Of a stretch of DNA of 64,000 bases, positions 32,551 through 45,688 are shown one piece after another (positions within the stretch are counted from its first letter, which is position 1; every line of letters starts with the position of its first letter). This stretch comes from Sanghuangporus weigelae. Its lineage: Eukaryota; Basidiomycota; Agaricomycetes; Hymenochaetales; Hymenochaetaceae. Where the stretch lies: assembly GCA_033182465.1 (NCBI GenBank), contig CP137318.1, positions 1,860,001 through 1,924,000 of the forward strand, given 5' to 3'. The notes under the pieces were generated by a model, which was given only the letters and a program-made list of their open reading frames with translations, made no database searches and had not been told where the DNA came from. Position numbers and translations under genes: made by a program.

Positions 32551-35500
32551 CTAAAAAAAGGTGTTAATATCAAACTCTGGTACTGTCACGTTCTGTTTTG
32601 CCGTTTTCATCAAGAGACCCAGCTCTGATCTTCGTGAGGCCTCATCCTCATTTGGCACTTGCTTCTCATCGGGCGCTGATTTCGTGGCCATCATATCTGG
32701 CGAAGCTGCACGAGTAGATGGGTCAGAGTTAAATTCCATATCGATCATAATCGAAGAGCGCCTCGTGTGTCCTGAGACCGCAAATATTGATGGACGTGTG
32801 GTGGTGGCTAGTGGCGCAAGAACGTCCGCTTTCTCCGATTTACGTGCCAGAATCTTTGGTCGATCAAATCTCCACGATCGAACAAGGTCCAAAGCTAGTG
32901 CGTGGCAACCTATTTTCACGGGTAATCTATTAGAAGCTGATAATGGATTGCTGTGGCTTACCCATTCTGCAGAAGACACGAGCTGTCTGTAAGACAAAGT
33001 TGAATTCAGTTCGTTCCGAAATCTCGTTGGTGCCCTTCACGGTCTGCAAGGTTTTCAATCGAAGCTGAGAGAACAAGAGGGCGAGACTTGGATCGTCGTA
33101 ATTTGGGTCTCCAACCTCCTTGATGGTGATATCTAGGGACTTGGAGATATCTTTCAATGGAGACTAGACAGCCAAAAGCATCTAAGTGAAATGTTATGTG
33201 GCATGATGTGAAGTATTCTTACCACCAGTATTCGGACAGCCAGATCTCGTCTGTTTAATATCCAGAATGCCCAGCTTCCCAGCCATCGATTACCTTTCTC
33301 AAAGGCAAGTGGGACGACAACCGAAGTTAGGATGCTTCTGAGTACAGGCTTGTCCTCGCTGGTTTCCACAACTCGTGCCAAGGCTACTGCCAGCTGGAAG
33401 TCATCAAGATATCTAATGCAGACGTTGACTGCATCTTTGAGACCACCGCCAAGAATGAAAAACGCTGCGGCATACTCGTACCGCTGCTTTCCGAGGAGCG
33501 CGTAAGCATTTTTCAGCGCAGCTGTTCTCCATCGAGCTTGACTGAAGTCATTGGAGAGAAATTTGAGCATTAATGAATGCTCTTTGTGCCAGGGAGCTTG
33601 CTTCCACAACCCGTGCACTAGTCTGATCTTACCGAGAGCAAAGTAAAATAGAGAGCATGCTGTTGGATCTCGGTTTTCACCCGACATAAACTGATTCCTT
33701 GCAATCTCCTCCATCTGCGTTTTCTAACAGGAAACATTAACCAATTGGCCACAATTATATGAAACTATCGTACCATAGAGTCAGCCGAGTTCAACCAGAG
33801 GAACACTCCGAGTGCCCTTGCATCTACCCATTTCATCTTTCCTCCGCAGGCAGAAGTTGATGATGTCATTAGTATCTCCTGACTCTCACTGTGGAATGCC
33901 CAGACCATATCTCGGAATCGGAGTCGCTCACGGCCAAGAGCATGTCTGGGGGAAGAAACAAGCGGGTAAGAACCAGTAGACGCCGGCGTCCCTGGGAACC
34001 TCGGTGAAGCAGCTCTAGCATTTAGGATGAAGAAGGACCTCATGGATATCAGATATCGAAGACCATTCGCGTCCAGTGATCGTCTTAATTCCTCAATCTG
34101 TCGTAAATAAGAATGAGTACAAGTACTTGAAAAGCATGAAACTCATTTCACTTCGAGTCTAGTCTGCACCAGGACACTCAAATGGGCATGCTCGTTTGGT
34201 GTCAGATGTTCAAGAGGTTCATTTTCTAAATCTTCAACGAGGCTCGCTACGAGCGTGCGAGAAAACTTTCCTTGCACCTCTCTGATGGATGATGAGCAAG
34301 CATACACACAAACATTTAAATGTGACTCACGCTTCCTCCGTACGAGCTGATCCGTTGAACAGGCCCGAATACTGTGCTCTAGTAGTCTTGCCCTGTTAAA
34401 AGACATTAGCATATTTTCTGGGTCAGCGATGCGCGGTATCGTACCGAGTATGATTCTTCCTCCGACTCCAAAAACCGTTCAATGGGAAAGTTCTCCCATT
34501 TCCTCTCAGATTCCGGCTTCTCAAGATAATGGAAAAGGTTTTCGATAATGTCTTTCACCAGTTCGATCTTTCCTGCTTTGCATCAGTTCAGAATTAGGTA
34601 TATAAAAGAATACTCCTACCCCAGAGTAGACATTGCAGGATCATTTGAGGATGATAGTCTGGTAGGGGCCCGTTTAGCCAGGCGACTTGTTCAAATAACC
34701 CCACTGGTTTGTCGTCTCTCGAACTAGGTCTTCTGCGTTGACCAAAGTGCAGCATGTGGTGTCCAGCTCCGACGAGTAGCGTTGCTCCTGCCAGCCAGAT
34801 GGAATCCGTGATGTGATGTGTTAACATACTAGAATGCTTTTTAATAACTCGGATATATTGATCAAAGGACAAAGTGACACACTGTCCAATCTCCACACGT
34901 CCAAGTGTTCCCCAAGCCGGTACCTCCTCAAAATATGTCATACGCTGCTGACAAAGAAGAACGATTTGCTGAGAAAATCCGACAGCCAGAACCGACTGAA
35001 AATCAGGAGTGGATGTCCAGTCGAGATCATTGATGGGTTCGTCGCTGTGAAATGAAAAAATAAATGATTGATCAATGGTGGTGAAGAAGACTTGTAGCCA
35101 CCCATAAATGTTTCTAAATTCCAGGCCAGACGTAAACTCTGACTCCTTTGAGTCCCAAACGCTCAATTCGTCTCCGCTCTGTCCCGGAAATACTGTTTAC
35201 ATATTCTCAATGTTAGTCGTATTCGAGTTGACGATATGCGCTGACCCAATGCTGTCTTCTTTGCCGAGCTACACCTTGCCAAACGATACCCCGATTTTCC
35301 GGTTCTTACCCGTCCGGTGCATCTCCATCTTGTCTGATGATCTTCCTCTGTAAAGTACCAAAATGCCAATTCACCGCTCTCGGATATGCTGAGTAGCGTG
35401 TCGTGTTCTCGCCCGTTTCCTGGAGCACTGGAGCTACTCCAGGCCATAGGGTCAACAGGAATTACGAGCGACAGAACGTCATCAGTAGGAAGGCGGATGG

Positions 35501-37477
35501 AAGTCAGGGATTTGAGTCCAAACGATGCATTATCTGTACTTGCGACGATGCCGATCTGGATAATGTCGAAGGAGGGTGTGATCCCGACGATGTCATTAGA
35601 TGAGCCACTTGGCAAGCAGAAGAGAGAGATTAATCGTGGCACAGCAACATAGCTGGAAGACTTCGGTGAAGAGGACTGATGCACGGTGAGTGTTGGCGCT
35701 TGGCCCCTTTCCGAATACAAGGCAATCCGTCTTCCGCGGTCCAGAATTGCAACTAAATCAGCATTCTCCCATCTTCCCAAGCACTTCATATGCGCGATAT
35801 CGGAATGCAGGATCCAAGCTTCTACAAAATTCTCGCGCACGATCGCGAATCCTCGACCTTCAGGGGTTCGGACAAACCTAAGGATTTTGGAAGTCTCGCT
35901 TTCATTGAAGTCGGGACCTCGAGCAAGAAGGTTGATCCCCTTTCTTCCATCCTGGAAAAACTGCAGTGGATCCATTTCGTAGGTACGTATTGGAGGCGAG
36001 GTGACAAAAATCACCGTAGCGTGACTCGGCGTTTTGAGAATATGCAGGTGGCGGGGGTATGATGATAGAGTGGCTGGCGGTGATTGAAGAACTTCAAACT
36101 GCTTTAAAATGGCTGGCGGCCGACGGTCTATGTTCTGTACCGAGCGGTCAGAATCAGGATAAAACATACAAGCGATACAAAAAACGCATGCTCACCGCTA
36201 CTGCACGAACAACTAATGAATTGTCGGGAAATAGCCGCACGAAGAAATCCCAGCCTTCAGTGTTCATTTCTTTTAGCCGCCTAAAACTGGTTTCGTCTAC
36301 ATTTCCCTGGTTTCCAAGCAGAATTGCCTTGAAGGAGTTTGCCAATGTATCCTTGTGAAGCCAAAATATGTTCGATTCGTTGGCATTATACTCGATGCGG
36401 TCTGTGGCGTCAGAGAAGACATCAAGAGAAGCATGAAGCTGTAGAAAATGCGGAGTGTCCAGCACGGGTAGAAATATGCGCAATGTTGCATCCGTCGTAA
36501 CCGTATAGAGAATGAGGTCGTCCCTTCGGCAAGGCTAGAATCATTAATTAGGCAGATAATATTCAAGGCAGACCATACCTGCCTGATTGCTCAGAGAATC
36601 TCCAGATGAAATCTTTTACAGGGCGAGGATGCCGAAGAGATTGCAGCAAATCGCCTGATGCGGTAGAGTATGTACGGACAATATTATCATTCTATGGGGC
36701 GCATCAGTCGCGGCCCCTTTTTTCGGCTGAGGATCTCGTTCTCACCGAGCTGATAGTGGCCAAATTCATCAAGGAAGGAGAGAATCGGACAATTGTGCAG
36801 GATGGGGCACTGAATGGAATGAAATTCAGATAGACGTAGCCGGGTCAAAACCTTTCGGCACGCACGGGATAGACCACTTCTGTGTCCAGACCGGGAGCCC
36901 ATCTTCGAGACCGAGTGTATAGACTGACAAACCAGATGTGCTGCCCACGCCAAGAAGACCTATTCAGGATTCAATACTGAAAAAGGAAGATAGTTAGATG
37001 AAAAGTACCAGATTTGCAGTCTATAGCTGTAATCAAATGTCCATTTGGCATAGTAAGGGAAGAGTGAACTCTCCATACGTCCTTCTGAACATCAGAAAGC
37101 GCCCATACAGCTATATGGGATTCCAATGAAGCTGCTATCTGCAGAACACATGAGACTTGTCTTACGACTAGGCCTGGATAGATGCTCACCAACTTCATGG
37201 TCGGTTCGATTGAGACACGCCTGATGTGCTCGCTGGTATCTCGAGCACTTGGGAACACCTCTCTAAAAGTTAAAGCCCGCATGAAGGCAAAAGTTCGCGC
37301 ATTCAAGATTACGACGCAATCAGCGAAGGCATATGCCTACAAATAGGTTCAGCGGATTTTGATCATTGATATTAGCGAAAAGGCAGAAGCACGTACGAGT
37401 AGAATTTCATTTGGGAGGGTGAGAATATGCACGTCAGAAGATGGACACCCCACAAACGCATGAACTAGTTCTAGCAT
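32551..37477 (-). CDS. RAV1: RAVE complex subunit Rav1 (rabconnectin-3 alpha family), about 1,400 aa
   Basis: The N-terminal half is WD-like (LESHIAVWALSDVQKDVWRV, GVGSTSGLSVYTLGLEDGLP, APSCTIVRFSPSLMNLATIS, RDDLILYTVTTDATLRIFLP, EGWDFFVRLFPDNSLVVRAV). The C-terminal half holds the Rav1 signature (CSLFYFALGKIRLVHGLWKQ, NAYALLGKQRYEYAAAFFIL, GGGLKDAVNVCIRYLDDFQL, DLAVRIL) and ends in a charged tail. Rav1 with Skp1 and Rav2 reassembles the V1 and Vo parts of the vacuolar H+-ATPase after glucose return. A dozen or so short introns were traced. Two junctions need care: ATCCC|GTGCGT to CAG|T near 36840-36900, and GGCAG|GTATGG with acceptor CCGAAG near 36530. With those, the frame is open throughout. 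It converges on the GDI gene with 165 bp between stops. Confidence 0.92.
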
Positions 37478-37751
37478 GAGCCGCGTCGGAAAATGCAATA
37501 ATTTATATGAATGATATGGAGAGAAGCGTCTACTAGTAACAGTGGTCCTCGACGCGTCCCTCCGTGCACGCGATATTTTGTGATGTGCACGTGGCAGGAG
37601 TACGTCAGCAGCGTCATTCGGTCGCCGCGTCGCGCTGCCGCATTGCTTCCTTCCGGGCGCAGTGCTTTAGCACGCACGTTACATATTAGAGCTGCTCTTA
37701 CTTAGAATTGTACTAACTTTCACTCGACCTCTCTCTTGCTTATACTTTGAC
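37478..37751. promoter_or_regulatory. Divergent promoter between RAV1 and the FAS1 gene
   Basis: 274 bp between divergent start codons, pyrimidine-rich just before the FAS1 ATG. No specific operator was recognised. Confidence 0.5.
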
Positions 37752-40618
37752 ATGCGCTTTCTTATCAAGCCGCTCTCTTTCCTGCTCGCTTTGGCTTCTC
37801 TTGCTCTGTCTTCCCCGTCTCAGATCCCTTTAAACGCGTCACCTTCAACACAGTCCTCCACCCTCATCGACGCTCTCTCAGCCGACCCAGACTACACATC
37901 TCTCTTAAAGCTTCTTCAACGTGCTCTTCTTGTCCCTACTCTAAACAAGCTCAATGGCAGCACATTGTTTGCTCCAACAAACGATGCCATCGACAAGCAC
38001 CCTTCGTGGTCGCGCGTACTTCTCGCCCGTGAGGATGGAATAGGTAGCGCACGTGATAACGTGCAGGAGGAACTTCGACAGGAGCTGCTATATCACCTCC
38101 TGAATTATACAATAAACGGTCCTTTAGACGATGTCAGCCTTCAGGTCCATAAGACGTTGCATTTCCCGCGTAAACCAATCGAACCGCCTTCGCGCCAGCC
38201 TCCTCCAAGTCCTCCCTGGATGCCTGTGCCCGGCGGAACTCTTGGCGGAGAACCCCAGCGACTGCGCGTTTCTTCGAAGAATGGTGATGTGTTTGTTGGC
38301 ACCGATACTTTCGGAGAAGGTGGTTCCAAAGTGGTGAAAGGCGAAGTCGATGCCGGGAATGGGATGCTCTTCGGTATAGATGCTGTCTTGCCGGTACCTC
38401 CAGATCTTGGTATGCAGCATGGGTTTATTTTTTATAATCTAATCAAACAGAAGCAACTAACACCGTCTGGTAGCTACTGTCGCGGTACAACAACTTTCTC
38501 TTTCATATTTCAACAGAATCGCCACTCCGGATATAATATCTTTCCTTAATTCCACTTCCGAACTCACGTTATTTTTGCCGGTCGACAGCGCGTGGGACGC
38601 ATTGGAAGACATAGAGCGCAAGTATCTAGAAAGCAAATTTGCAACCGATGATATTTTACAAATACTTAATATGCATGCTGTGGTAACTGAGGGTGTCCAT
38701 TGGTCTGACTCGTTTGAACCTGCTTCGAAACGTAAGTTTGGTCGTTTGAATGCTTGCCGTCACGTACTGATGTAGATATACTGCTACAGTGACAACCATC
38801 TCCGGTTCTACACTCGACATCGTGACTTCCCCCGAGTCCAATAAGACCTTCGTCTCAACGGCTGAACTCATAGAACCAGACATCTACGCTTCGAACGGCG
38901 CTTTGCATACTGTTTCTTCGCTTTTAATACCACCCGGTGCTTTTAAGATAACCCCCGAGAAATATCTTCTCACCCTCAACTGCACGTCCTTTGTCTCCAA
39001 GCTTCATTCGGTTGGCCTCACACCTTTAATAAATGGTAGTGACGAGCAATACACAATTTTGGCTCCCAGCGATGAAGTACTGGAACTACTCAAAGACGGC
39101 GACCTTCCGGAGGAAGGCAGTGACGAACTCAAGCGAGTCCTGAGCTACCATTTCCTTCCCGGGAGATGGACTTCGAAGAAGCTGAAAGATGGTATGCTCG
39201 TCGAGACCGCGCTACAAGAGGCTGGCTTGAATGGTGGCCGACAGGTTCTAGATATTAAAGTCAGTAGTGGTGACGACAAGCACGAGAAAGGAGGGAGCAT
39301 CAGATTTGGAGGAGCTTCGGTTATCGGAGATCGTGAGTATACAGCGAAGAATACATATCTTCGGAGATTTCTGATGGGCTCTCCATTTGTTCCAGATCAT
39401 TCCGAGAACGTGCTGATATATCTCGTATCACGACCGTTGTCACCTCCGTCCGACGCCTTGACAGTCGCTCTTCCAGAACTCGATTTTTCAGCCTTTTTAG
39501 CTGCAGTACTATCATCTTCTATCGCTGATGAATTGAGGGAGGAGCCAAGGACAACTTTTCTGATCCCCGAAAATGACGGTTTCAAGCGTCTAGGAGTGCT
39601 TGTCAGTAAATACTTGCTTTCAGCTTCGTCAAAGGCGGATTTGGAAAATGTGATCCAACACCATATCCTCGACGAAGTTGAATATGCCAAGTCGCTACAG
39701 AACGGTTCGCAAAAGGGCTTTTCTACGCTCGAAGGAAGCGAGATTAGAGTAGACAGATCGGTAAACGGCTCCGTAGCGATCAGTGCCAGTGGTGGTTGGG
39801 CGGGAATGACTTCGAATCTCACACCCAAGAATCTATTGACGAAGACTGGAGTTGTCCATCAACTTTCGGACGTCCTGTTACCCCGGTCGGTTGATTTGAC
39901 GATCGGGAAGCTCGTGAAAGCAGCTGATGGAAGTACAATGGCTTCGATGATAATACGTGCAGGGATGGAATGGGTATTAAATGGAACGGCACCCCCAGAA
40001 GACTCACCTTGGGCAGAAGCGGGTCTAGACGGGACTGGCTGGACACTATTGTGTCCAACAGACGATGCTTTCAAGGCGTTTAATCTGACCAGACTTTATG
40101 AAGATTCGGAGAACCTACGAAACATCGTCGAACAACACCTGATCCCGGTTTCCAAACCTCATGCGCTTTTCCTTGCCGGACTGGAACCATCTCACACGAA
40201 TAGGCCACTCTTGTTAGAAGATTCCGCCACCTATACTACATTACGATCAAATGTGTCGGCTTACGGCGACGTTATCTTCCGGCGATCTGGGAATGGGAAG
40301 GATGAGGCAGGCTTCCTCGTCGGCATCAAAGATGCTAGGGGAACTGCCGGCAGAGAAGGAGGAGCTCACGTAATATCCTGGGGAAGAACAACGTCGAACG
40401 GAGGTGTGGGAGGTGTCATCCAGATTGACTCGGTACTCGTCCCATATCATCCACCCTGGTGGTTGGAGTATGGTGCACCTATCGGAGTTGGCATTGTTGG
40501 AGTTGGACTGATTGGACTCTTCTTCTTGGGTGTACGAGTGCTGTGGCGAAGAGATACGACGGAGGCGACGTATGAACCAGTTGGCGGCTTCACTAACGAG
40601 GACGATGAGGAGCCATAG
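37752..40618 (+). CDS. Multi-fasciclin (FAS1) domain membrane protein, about 893-914 aa
   Basis: Exons 37752-38409, 38474-38731 and 38790-40618 give 914 aa. If the in-frame 63-bp GT-AG intron at 39333-39395 is also removed, the product is 893 aa. A signal peptide (MRFLIKPLSFLLALASLALS) leads into repeated FAS1 units, visible as STLFAPTNDAIDKHP, LTLFLPVDSAWDALE, YTILAPSDEVLELLK, TTFLIPENDGFKRLG and WTLLCPTDDAFKAFN, each followed by an H-x-L segment (ELLYHLLN, VLSYHFLP, VIQHHILD, IVEQHLIP). N-glycosylation sequons are frequent. A single membrane segment (APIGVGIVGVGLIGLFFLGV) lies near the end, followed by a short Arg/acidic cytosolic tail. FAS1 proteins are adhesion or matrix proteins; in fungi some sit on the vacuole or cell surface. 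It is probably a type I membrane protein; its ligand is unknown. Confidence 0.9.
39333..39395 (+). other. Probable in-frame 63-bp intron inside the FAS1 open frame
   Basis: The donor GTGAGT and acceptor TTTGTTCCAG flank 63 bases that are open in frame. Removing them joins SVIGD to HSENVLIYLVSRPLSPPSDA, which matches FAS1 domain ends better than the unspliced EYTAKNTYLRRF insertion. Confidence 0.7.
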
Positions 40619-41331
40619 ATAGCAGCCAGGGCGATTACGATTGTAGTTATATAAAGTTTTCTTGATTGCTGTATTGCATTTAGTACCCCTCTTTTGGCAA
40701 GAGTTGAAAAAACTGATTATGTAGAATAACCCTAATTCTGTGGAGGTTCAAATAAGTACAAATCTTGAAAGACAAAAAAACTGTTTTCTAAACTCTGGAT
40801 AGTATAAGTATCGGTACTTGATGATCAAAATGACAATCAGCTCAATTGCGGTCCTGTCATCACGATGTTGCGAACGGGACGTATGTGATCTGCCGAGAAA
40901 GGCGGACAAGCGAATCTTTCTTCCTGTAAAAGGAAGCAGAATATCTTTGCCCACGTTTTATTTATTCCCGACGAGTATGTAAGTATCAATCAATTCGAAG
41001 CCTCCTGAGTCCTGCCCCCCCGAACGGGACTCCCGCACTTTCATTTTCTTCTCCTTCCATCCTCTCGTCTGCCTCTCGTCCATTGAGGTCTGCCGCGCGG
41101 ACGCAGCTGCTCAACGTCCATGAACACCGTCCTTGTGCTCTCTACTTGATCTAACGGCGCAGTCCTGGCATAGACTCGGTCTGTCCTGCAATTTATTCCT
41201 CGCGTTCTCAACGACCTGTCTCATCGTTTGCTCCGTTAGGTTACGGCGCATAAGGGCCAACAGGAACTCTCGTTGTCTGGTCAAGCGCTTTGCTGACTCC
41301 TCTTTATCGTACACTTCGTACACTGTTAAAT
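40619..41331. other. Intergenic stretch between the FAS1 and methyltransferase genes
   Basis: 713 bp. The first part is the presumed 3' untranslated region of the FAS1 gene. The part from about 41020 is pyrimidine-rich and probably the methyltransferase promoter and leader. A short minus frame (41111-41323) has no domain. Nothing else was recognised. Confidence 0.55.
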
Positions 41332-43371
41332 ATGGATGGGAACATGGGGACGTTACAGCCGGATCAACAGGATTCCCGCCGTCGTTCGGTGTTTCTCAAG
41401 CAATCAAATTTCACAAAGAAGAATGGTCGTCGTCATCATGCTTTTGATAAGATGAAGGCACCTTACCCGATCAGCTTTGACCGTCGGACACTTGACTTGG
41501 ATGTGATCGATCATATATTCCTCAAGTCCCTGAAGCAGTCTGTGAGTTTCGCTAGAGTCAAGGAAGGTCCCCCGAAGCGTTGCTTGGACCTCGGATGTGG
41601 AGTGAGTGCTGCATTGCCTTGAATTAGCTTCAACGTATTCTGAGACGAGAACGTTGATTAGACAGGCATTTGGATTATGGACGCACTTAAAGAATGGCCA
41701 GTTTGTCAATTCGTGCGGCACGCTTATTGTCTCAGTTGCTGACGAGAAAACTCACGAGATTTCCCATAGGTAGGGTTTGATCTTGTCGCGATTCAGCCTC
41801 CGGTACATCTCCTTGGATCAGACTCCTCTCGGGTTCAATGGGTGCACGGAAATTTGTTAGTCCTGCTAATTCTCATATATCCATAGTCATATTCTTAAAA
41901 GGTTGTTAGCTTGACTACCAAGCTCCCTTTTGAAGATGACGAATTTGATCATGTGCATATACGCGGTATAGCTCGCGCAGTTCCGGAGAACAAAGTCAGT
42001 GGCATATATCATACACTCTTATACATCCATTCCTGACTCAATTACGCAGTGGGATAATCTATTCGGGGTACTAGAATCTACCAGCATGTTGTCTATCATG
42101 GGCTAACCTCTCGATAGGAAGTCAGCAGGGTTCTTCGTCCAGGTGGCTCAGTCGAAATGATCGAGGATGGTGAGTGGGTCTATCCTAAACAATACCGATG
42201 GCTAAGATGCGGATATAAAAGATATAATCTTTCCTTCACTGCCACGATGGTACACGAAAGCACTCAGAGCTAGAGATCAACGACCATCTATCCATCGACC
42301 AGATGGATCTAGTCGGCGTTCACTTCCTATGTCCCCACCTCCAACACCTCCTCGCGATGATGCTCCGCATGATCACATTCTTCTTGAATCGCTCTTCAAT
42401 CTAGTCTTCGAAACTCGTTTCATTAATCGCGAGCCTACATGTGAGTCATCTTGCTTTAAATTTGACTATCGTTGTTGAATTGACGCTGGCGATAGCTATT
42501 TTACCTAGCTACTTTGCAACGTACTTCCGGCATGTTCAGTGTTCCCCCGCGATACACTTTCCGACGCCTACTCTACCCACAGTACCTACATATAACATTG
42601 CTTCGTCAGGACGTTTCTCTTCTCCACCAACTCTGTCATCTACCGTACGAAATCTACGGGTGCACCGGAAACAGGAATCACATTCATCGACTGATTCATC
42701 CGCTTCAAATAGATATTCTGATGATGACGACGATGATGCGTTACTCCAGCAACGGACACCACCATCTACTGACGATGAACAGAGGCCGTCATTGGAGTCA
42801 GGAAGGTCTTCTGGCGTTTTGCCGTATTATTCTTCGCATACTGCGACATCGGATGCCGGAGACGTATCCATACTCCCGTTGTCCACATTGTCAGAGACGA
42901 CGTGTTTCTCTCTTGCATTCCAGCTCCACCGGATATTCAACCTCGTCCTCGCTTGTCAGGAGAGCATGTGGGAAGTCTTGAATGATCGGATTCGGAACCG
43001 GGAGTCAGAGTTAAAGGAGTTGGGTTGGGATGATGAGGAGATTGAGGCCGAACATGCACGGCAGAGATTTGACAAGCTCCTTGAACGATATCAGGGGTAT
43101 GCTTTCATCATTTTGAGCTCAATGCGGACAATTCTGATATCTGATTCAAAGGGATATGCAAACTCGGGCCGCATTATGGCACCGTATAGCCCTTTCACCC
43201 TCTCCAGAATTTAAGCTGCCAAAGCAGGGCCTCATGACCAAAGCCGAAATGAACGACGAGGACCGCGTATATCATGCTGTGCTCAATGCCCAGCGACATG
43301 CTACAGAAGAAGAACTGCGTACACCTTGCAGAACCATGCGAATTTTTATCGGCTATAAATTGGGACTGTGA
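41332..43371 (+). CDS. SAM-dependent methyltransferase (class I fold)
   Basis: The start MDGNMGTLQPDQQ is followed by the fold core. Motif I is LDLGCGTGIWIMDALKEWP, split by an intron after GCG. VGFDLVAIQPPVHLL gives the acidic SAM-ribose residue, LTTKLPFEDDEFDHVHIRGI is motif II, and EVSRVLRPGGSVEMIED is the post-motif strand and loop. A Ser/Pro-rich insert follows (around 42560-42890), then a helical C-terminal part (MWEVLNDRIRNRESELKELG...DMQTRAALWHRI) ending at FIGYKLGL. Eight or so short introns were traced with consistent phase. The layout is that of fungal methyltransferases of unknown substrate. No targeting signal was seen. Confidence 0.82.
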
Positions 43372-43658
43372 TCAATATTTATTTACATCGTGCATATTGG
43401 TTTGTCTTGTTTTGTTTATCATGTATTCGGGACATCTTTATTATTATTTCCTGCATTACATCGAAGAAACTTGCCATTTTCTGCATCTATCTACCTTGTT
43501 GTCTCACGAATGTCCTGTATCCTAGATTTGTATACCTTTTTTGATAAGATAACCTATTGCATGGTTTCATTCGAAGATTGACGATAGATCGACGCGTCGA
43601 TCTAGATTTAGATTTACTGGGTCCAAAATCGAGATGCATCATTCAAACATCCGCATTC

Positions 43659-45465
43659 ATGGGCTCGCATGGTAAATTCTTGGTGCTTTCTGTGATAACT
43701 GGATTTCTCGCGTTGGTTTTGTCGAGATTGGCACTGAAAGGACCACGCTCTCGAATTTCCGATGAACTCGCGCTCCGATTGCAGTCCTTTGACATTACTG
43801 TATCACCTACAATTATCCCGACTACGTATGCTTCAGGGACAGCCTTGGATTTCAAGTATGCGCCCGTCTCTCCTTTTGTCGAAAAGAGAAAAGCAGATAC
43901 CACTGCAATCATCCTCAACTGGTCAAGATTACAGAATGTCATTTTGATCTCGTCCATCTTGTGCGGGCCGTGGTTGGATGACGTCGTGGCAGAGGTTTTC
44001 ATATGGAATAACAATCCGAATGTAACGCTTTTGACAAAGGTTAGCGACATTCTACTCGGCCTCTCATCTCAATTGTCGACTCGCTTTTGTTGTATAGACT
44101 TTCAGTGACACCGGCTGCTCGGCAAATAAGCTGAGAATTTTTAATTCTCAGACGAACGAATTGTTTCAGGCTAGGTATCTTGCTTGTGCACAATCTCGGA
44201 CATCCTACTGTTTTACGCAGGTTTGTTCAAAATTCCATGTCTATGTCAAGGCTAATCTTAATGAAGGACGATGATTACCTTGTGCAACCCGACGTTATCA
44301 AGAACTTGCATTCCTACTTCTGGCAAAACAAGGAGGTCCGTTCGGTCCACCTTCTTCCTGCACATGAGCATCTTCTCTCACGCTTGAGGGTATTTACTAC
44401 CCAAGGCAGCTCGATCTCGACCGTATTTGCTTGGCTCGGGCATGGAACTCTCTTGAGCCGTTCCGCTGCGAGAGACTTTCTAGACTTGCTTCGTGCTCTG
44501 AACGTAACGGACGATGAGATGAAAATGGCGGACAACTACTTCACGATACTTGCAAACAGTCCGAAGACGGGGGAGATATGGTTTGATCATGGAATAGAAC
44601 TTGGCGGAGGGCAGCCGTTCACGGTTGGTACCGAAGGTGACGATAGAAATGACAGACATATAGTAAGTTCTGATCTAATTTCAATGAGGCAGCTGCTCTC
44701 ATGTTGTAGGCACGAGCTCTGGAGTACCTTTCGCTATTGATATCCGCGGCTTCAACTCATAGATATGTTTCTAAAACCACACCGTTAGAGAGTGTGCAAC
44801 CCGTTAATATTGCACCGTGCCGAATGACCCGATGTCTTGTTATGTCTAATATTCCGCTTCTTTTGGGTACATTGAATGTGGATACACACGGGATAGACAT
44901 GGGGTCTGTCAGTAAAAGAAAGCTACATAATTTGGATGCAGCTGAGAGAGATTGGTACATTCGGAATCCGTTGTCATATTTGGTCGATGCTCGATCTGAT
45001 ACTGCTTTCCGAAGCCTAGGAGGTTAGTGGTACCTCGAGTATGCGAATATCTCTAACTTTTACATAGTTGCAAAGCCGGAAGACTGGATCACTCTAGACG
45101 CTCTCCGAACCATAAGCACCAAGGATCAGATCCTTGAACTGTCTCTCTTGGCAGATAAAGATAAAGAGGACATGTTCCGGAGAGAGGCTTCTTACAGCAG
45201 TTCTGTAGACGGAACGGAATGGGTGAGTGGCTTTTGATACCAAGAAGACACGACACGACATTAATGACAGTGTTTTAAGATTAAAATGAGTGGTACATTG
45301 AATTGTGCTCAGATCGATGTACAAACCGATGCGCTCATTGAGTGTAGCATGAAAGTGGAGAAAGACGCACGCTATTTTAGAGTTACGGTGACCGGTCCGA
45401 ATCCACTCCACGAGAGATGGAGTGTGTATGAATTGTGGCTCCGATACGTAGAATACCCATCGTGA
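43659..45465 (+). CDS. Type II membrane glycosyltransferase, GT64/exostosin-like GT-A fold
   Basis: The ATG at 43659 gives a very short cytosolic tail (MGSHGKF) and a signal anchor (LVLSVITGFLALVLSRLAL), the topology of a Golgi enzyme. The catalytic region reads TTAIILNWSRLQNVILISSI, EVFIWNNNPNVTLL, LRIFNSQTNELFQARYLACA and then the metal-binding DDD in TQDDDYLVQPDVIKNL. The DDD triplet starts directly after an intron. Further on are SISTVFAWLGHGTLLSR and MADNYFTILANSPKTGEIWF. WNNNP plus DDD matches GT64-like transferases. A beta-rich C-terminal domain (IECSMKVEKDARYFRVTVTG) ends the protein. Donor and acceptor sugars are unknown. Five or six introns were traced. Confidence 0.78.
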
Positions 45466-45688
45466 TGTATTATTGTGGTATCTGTATCTGTAGTCGGTTC
45501 GGAGACTCCAAAGTTGCTTTGCTTTAGGTTTAGGAACCGGAAGTATTCCTAATCGGGAATACTCGCTACAACGCGTCTCGGTTCACCGGTTCAGTCCAAC
45601 AATCTTGACTTGAATCTTAACACATCCTATTCTGCTCATTCTTCTCGCCTTCTTACAACCTTCGACTGTAGATTGAGGCAGTAAGAAG

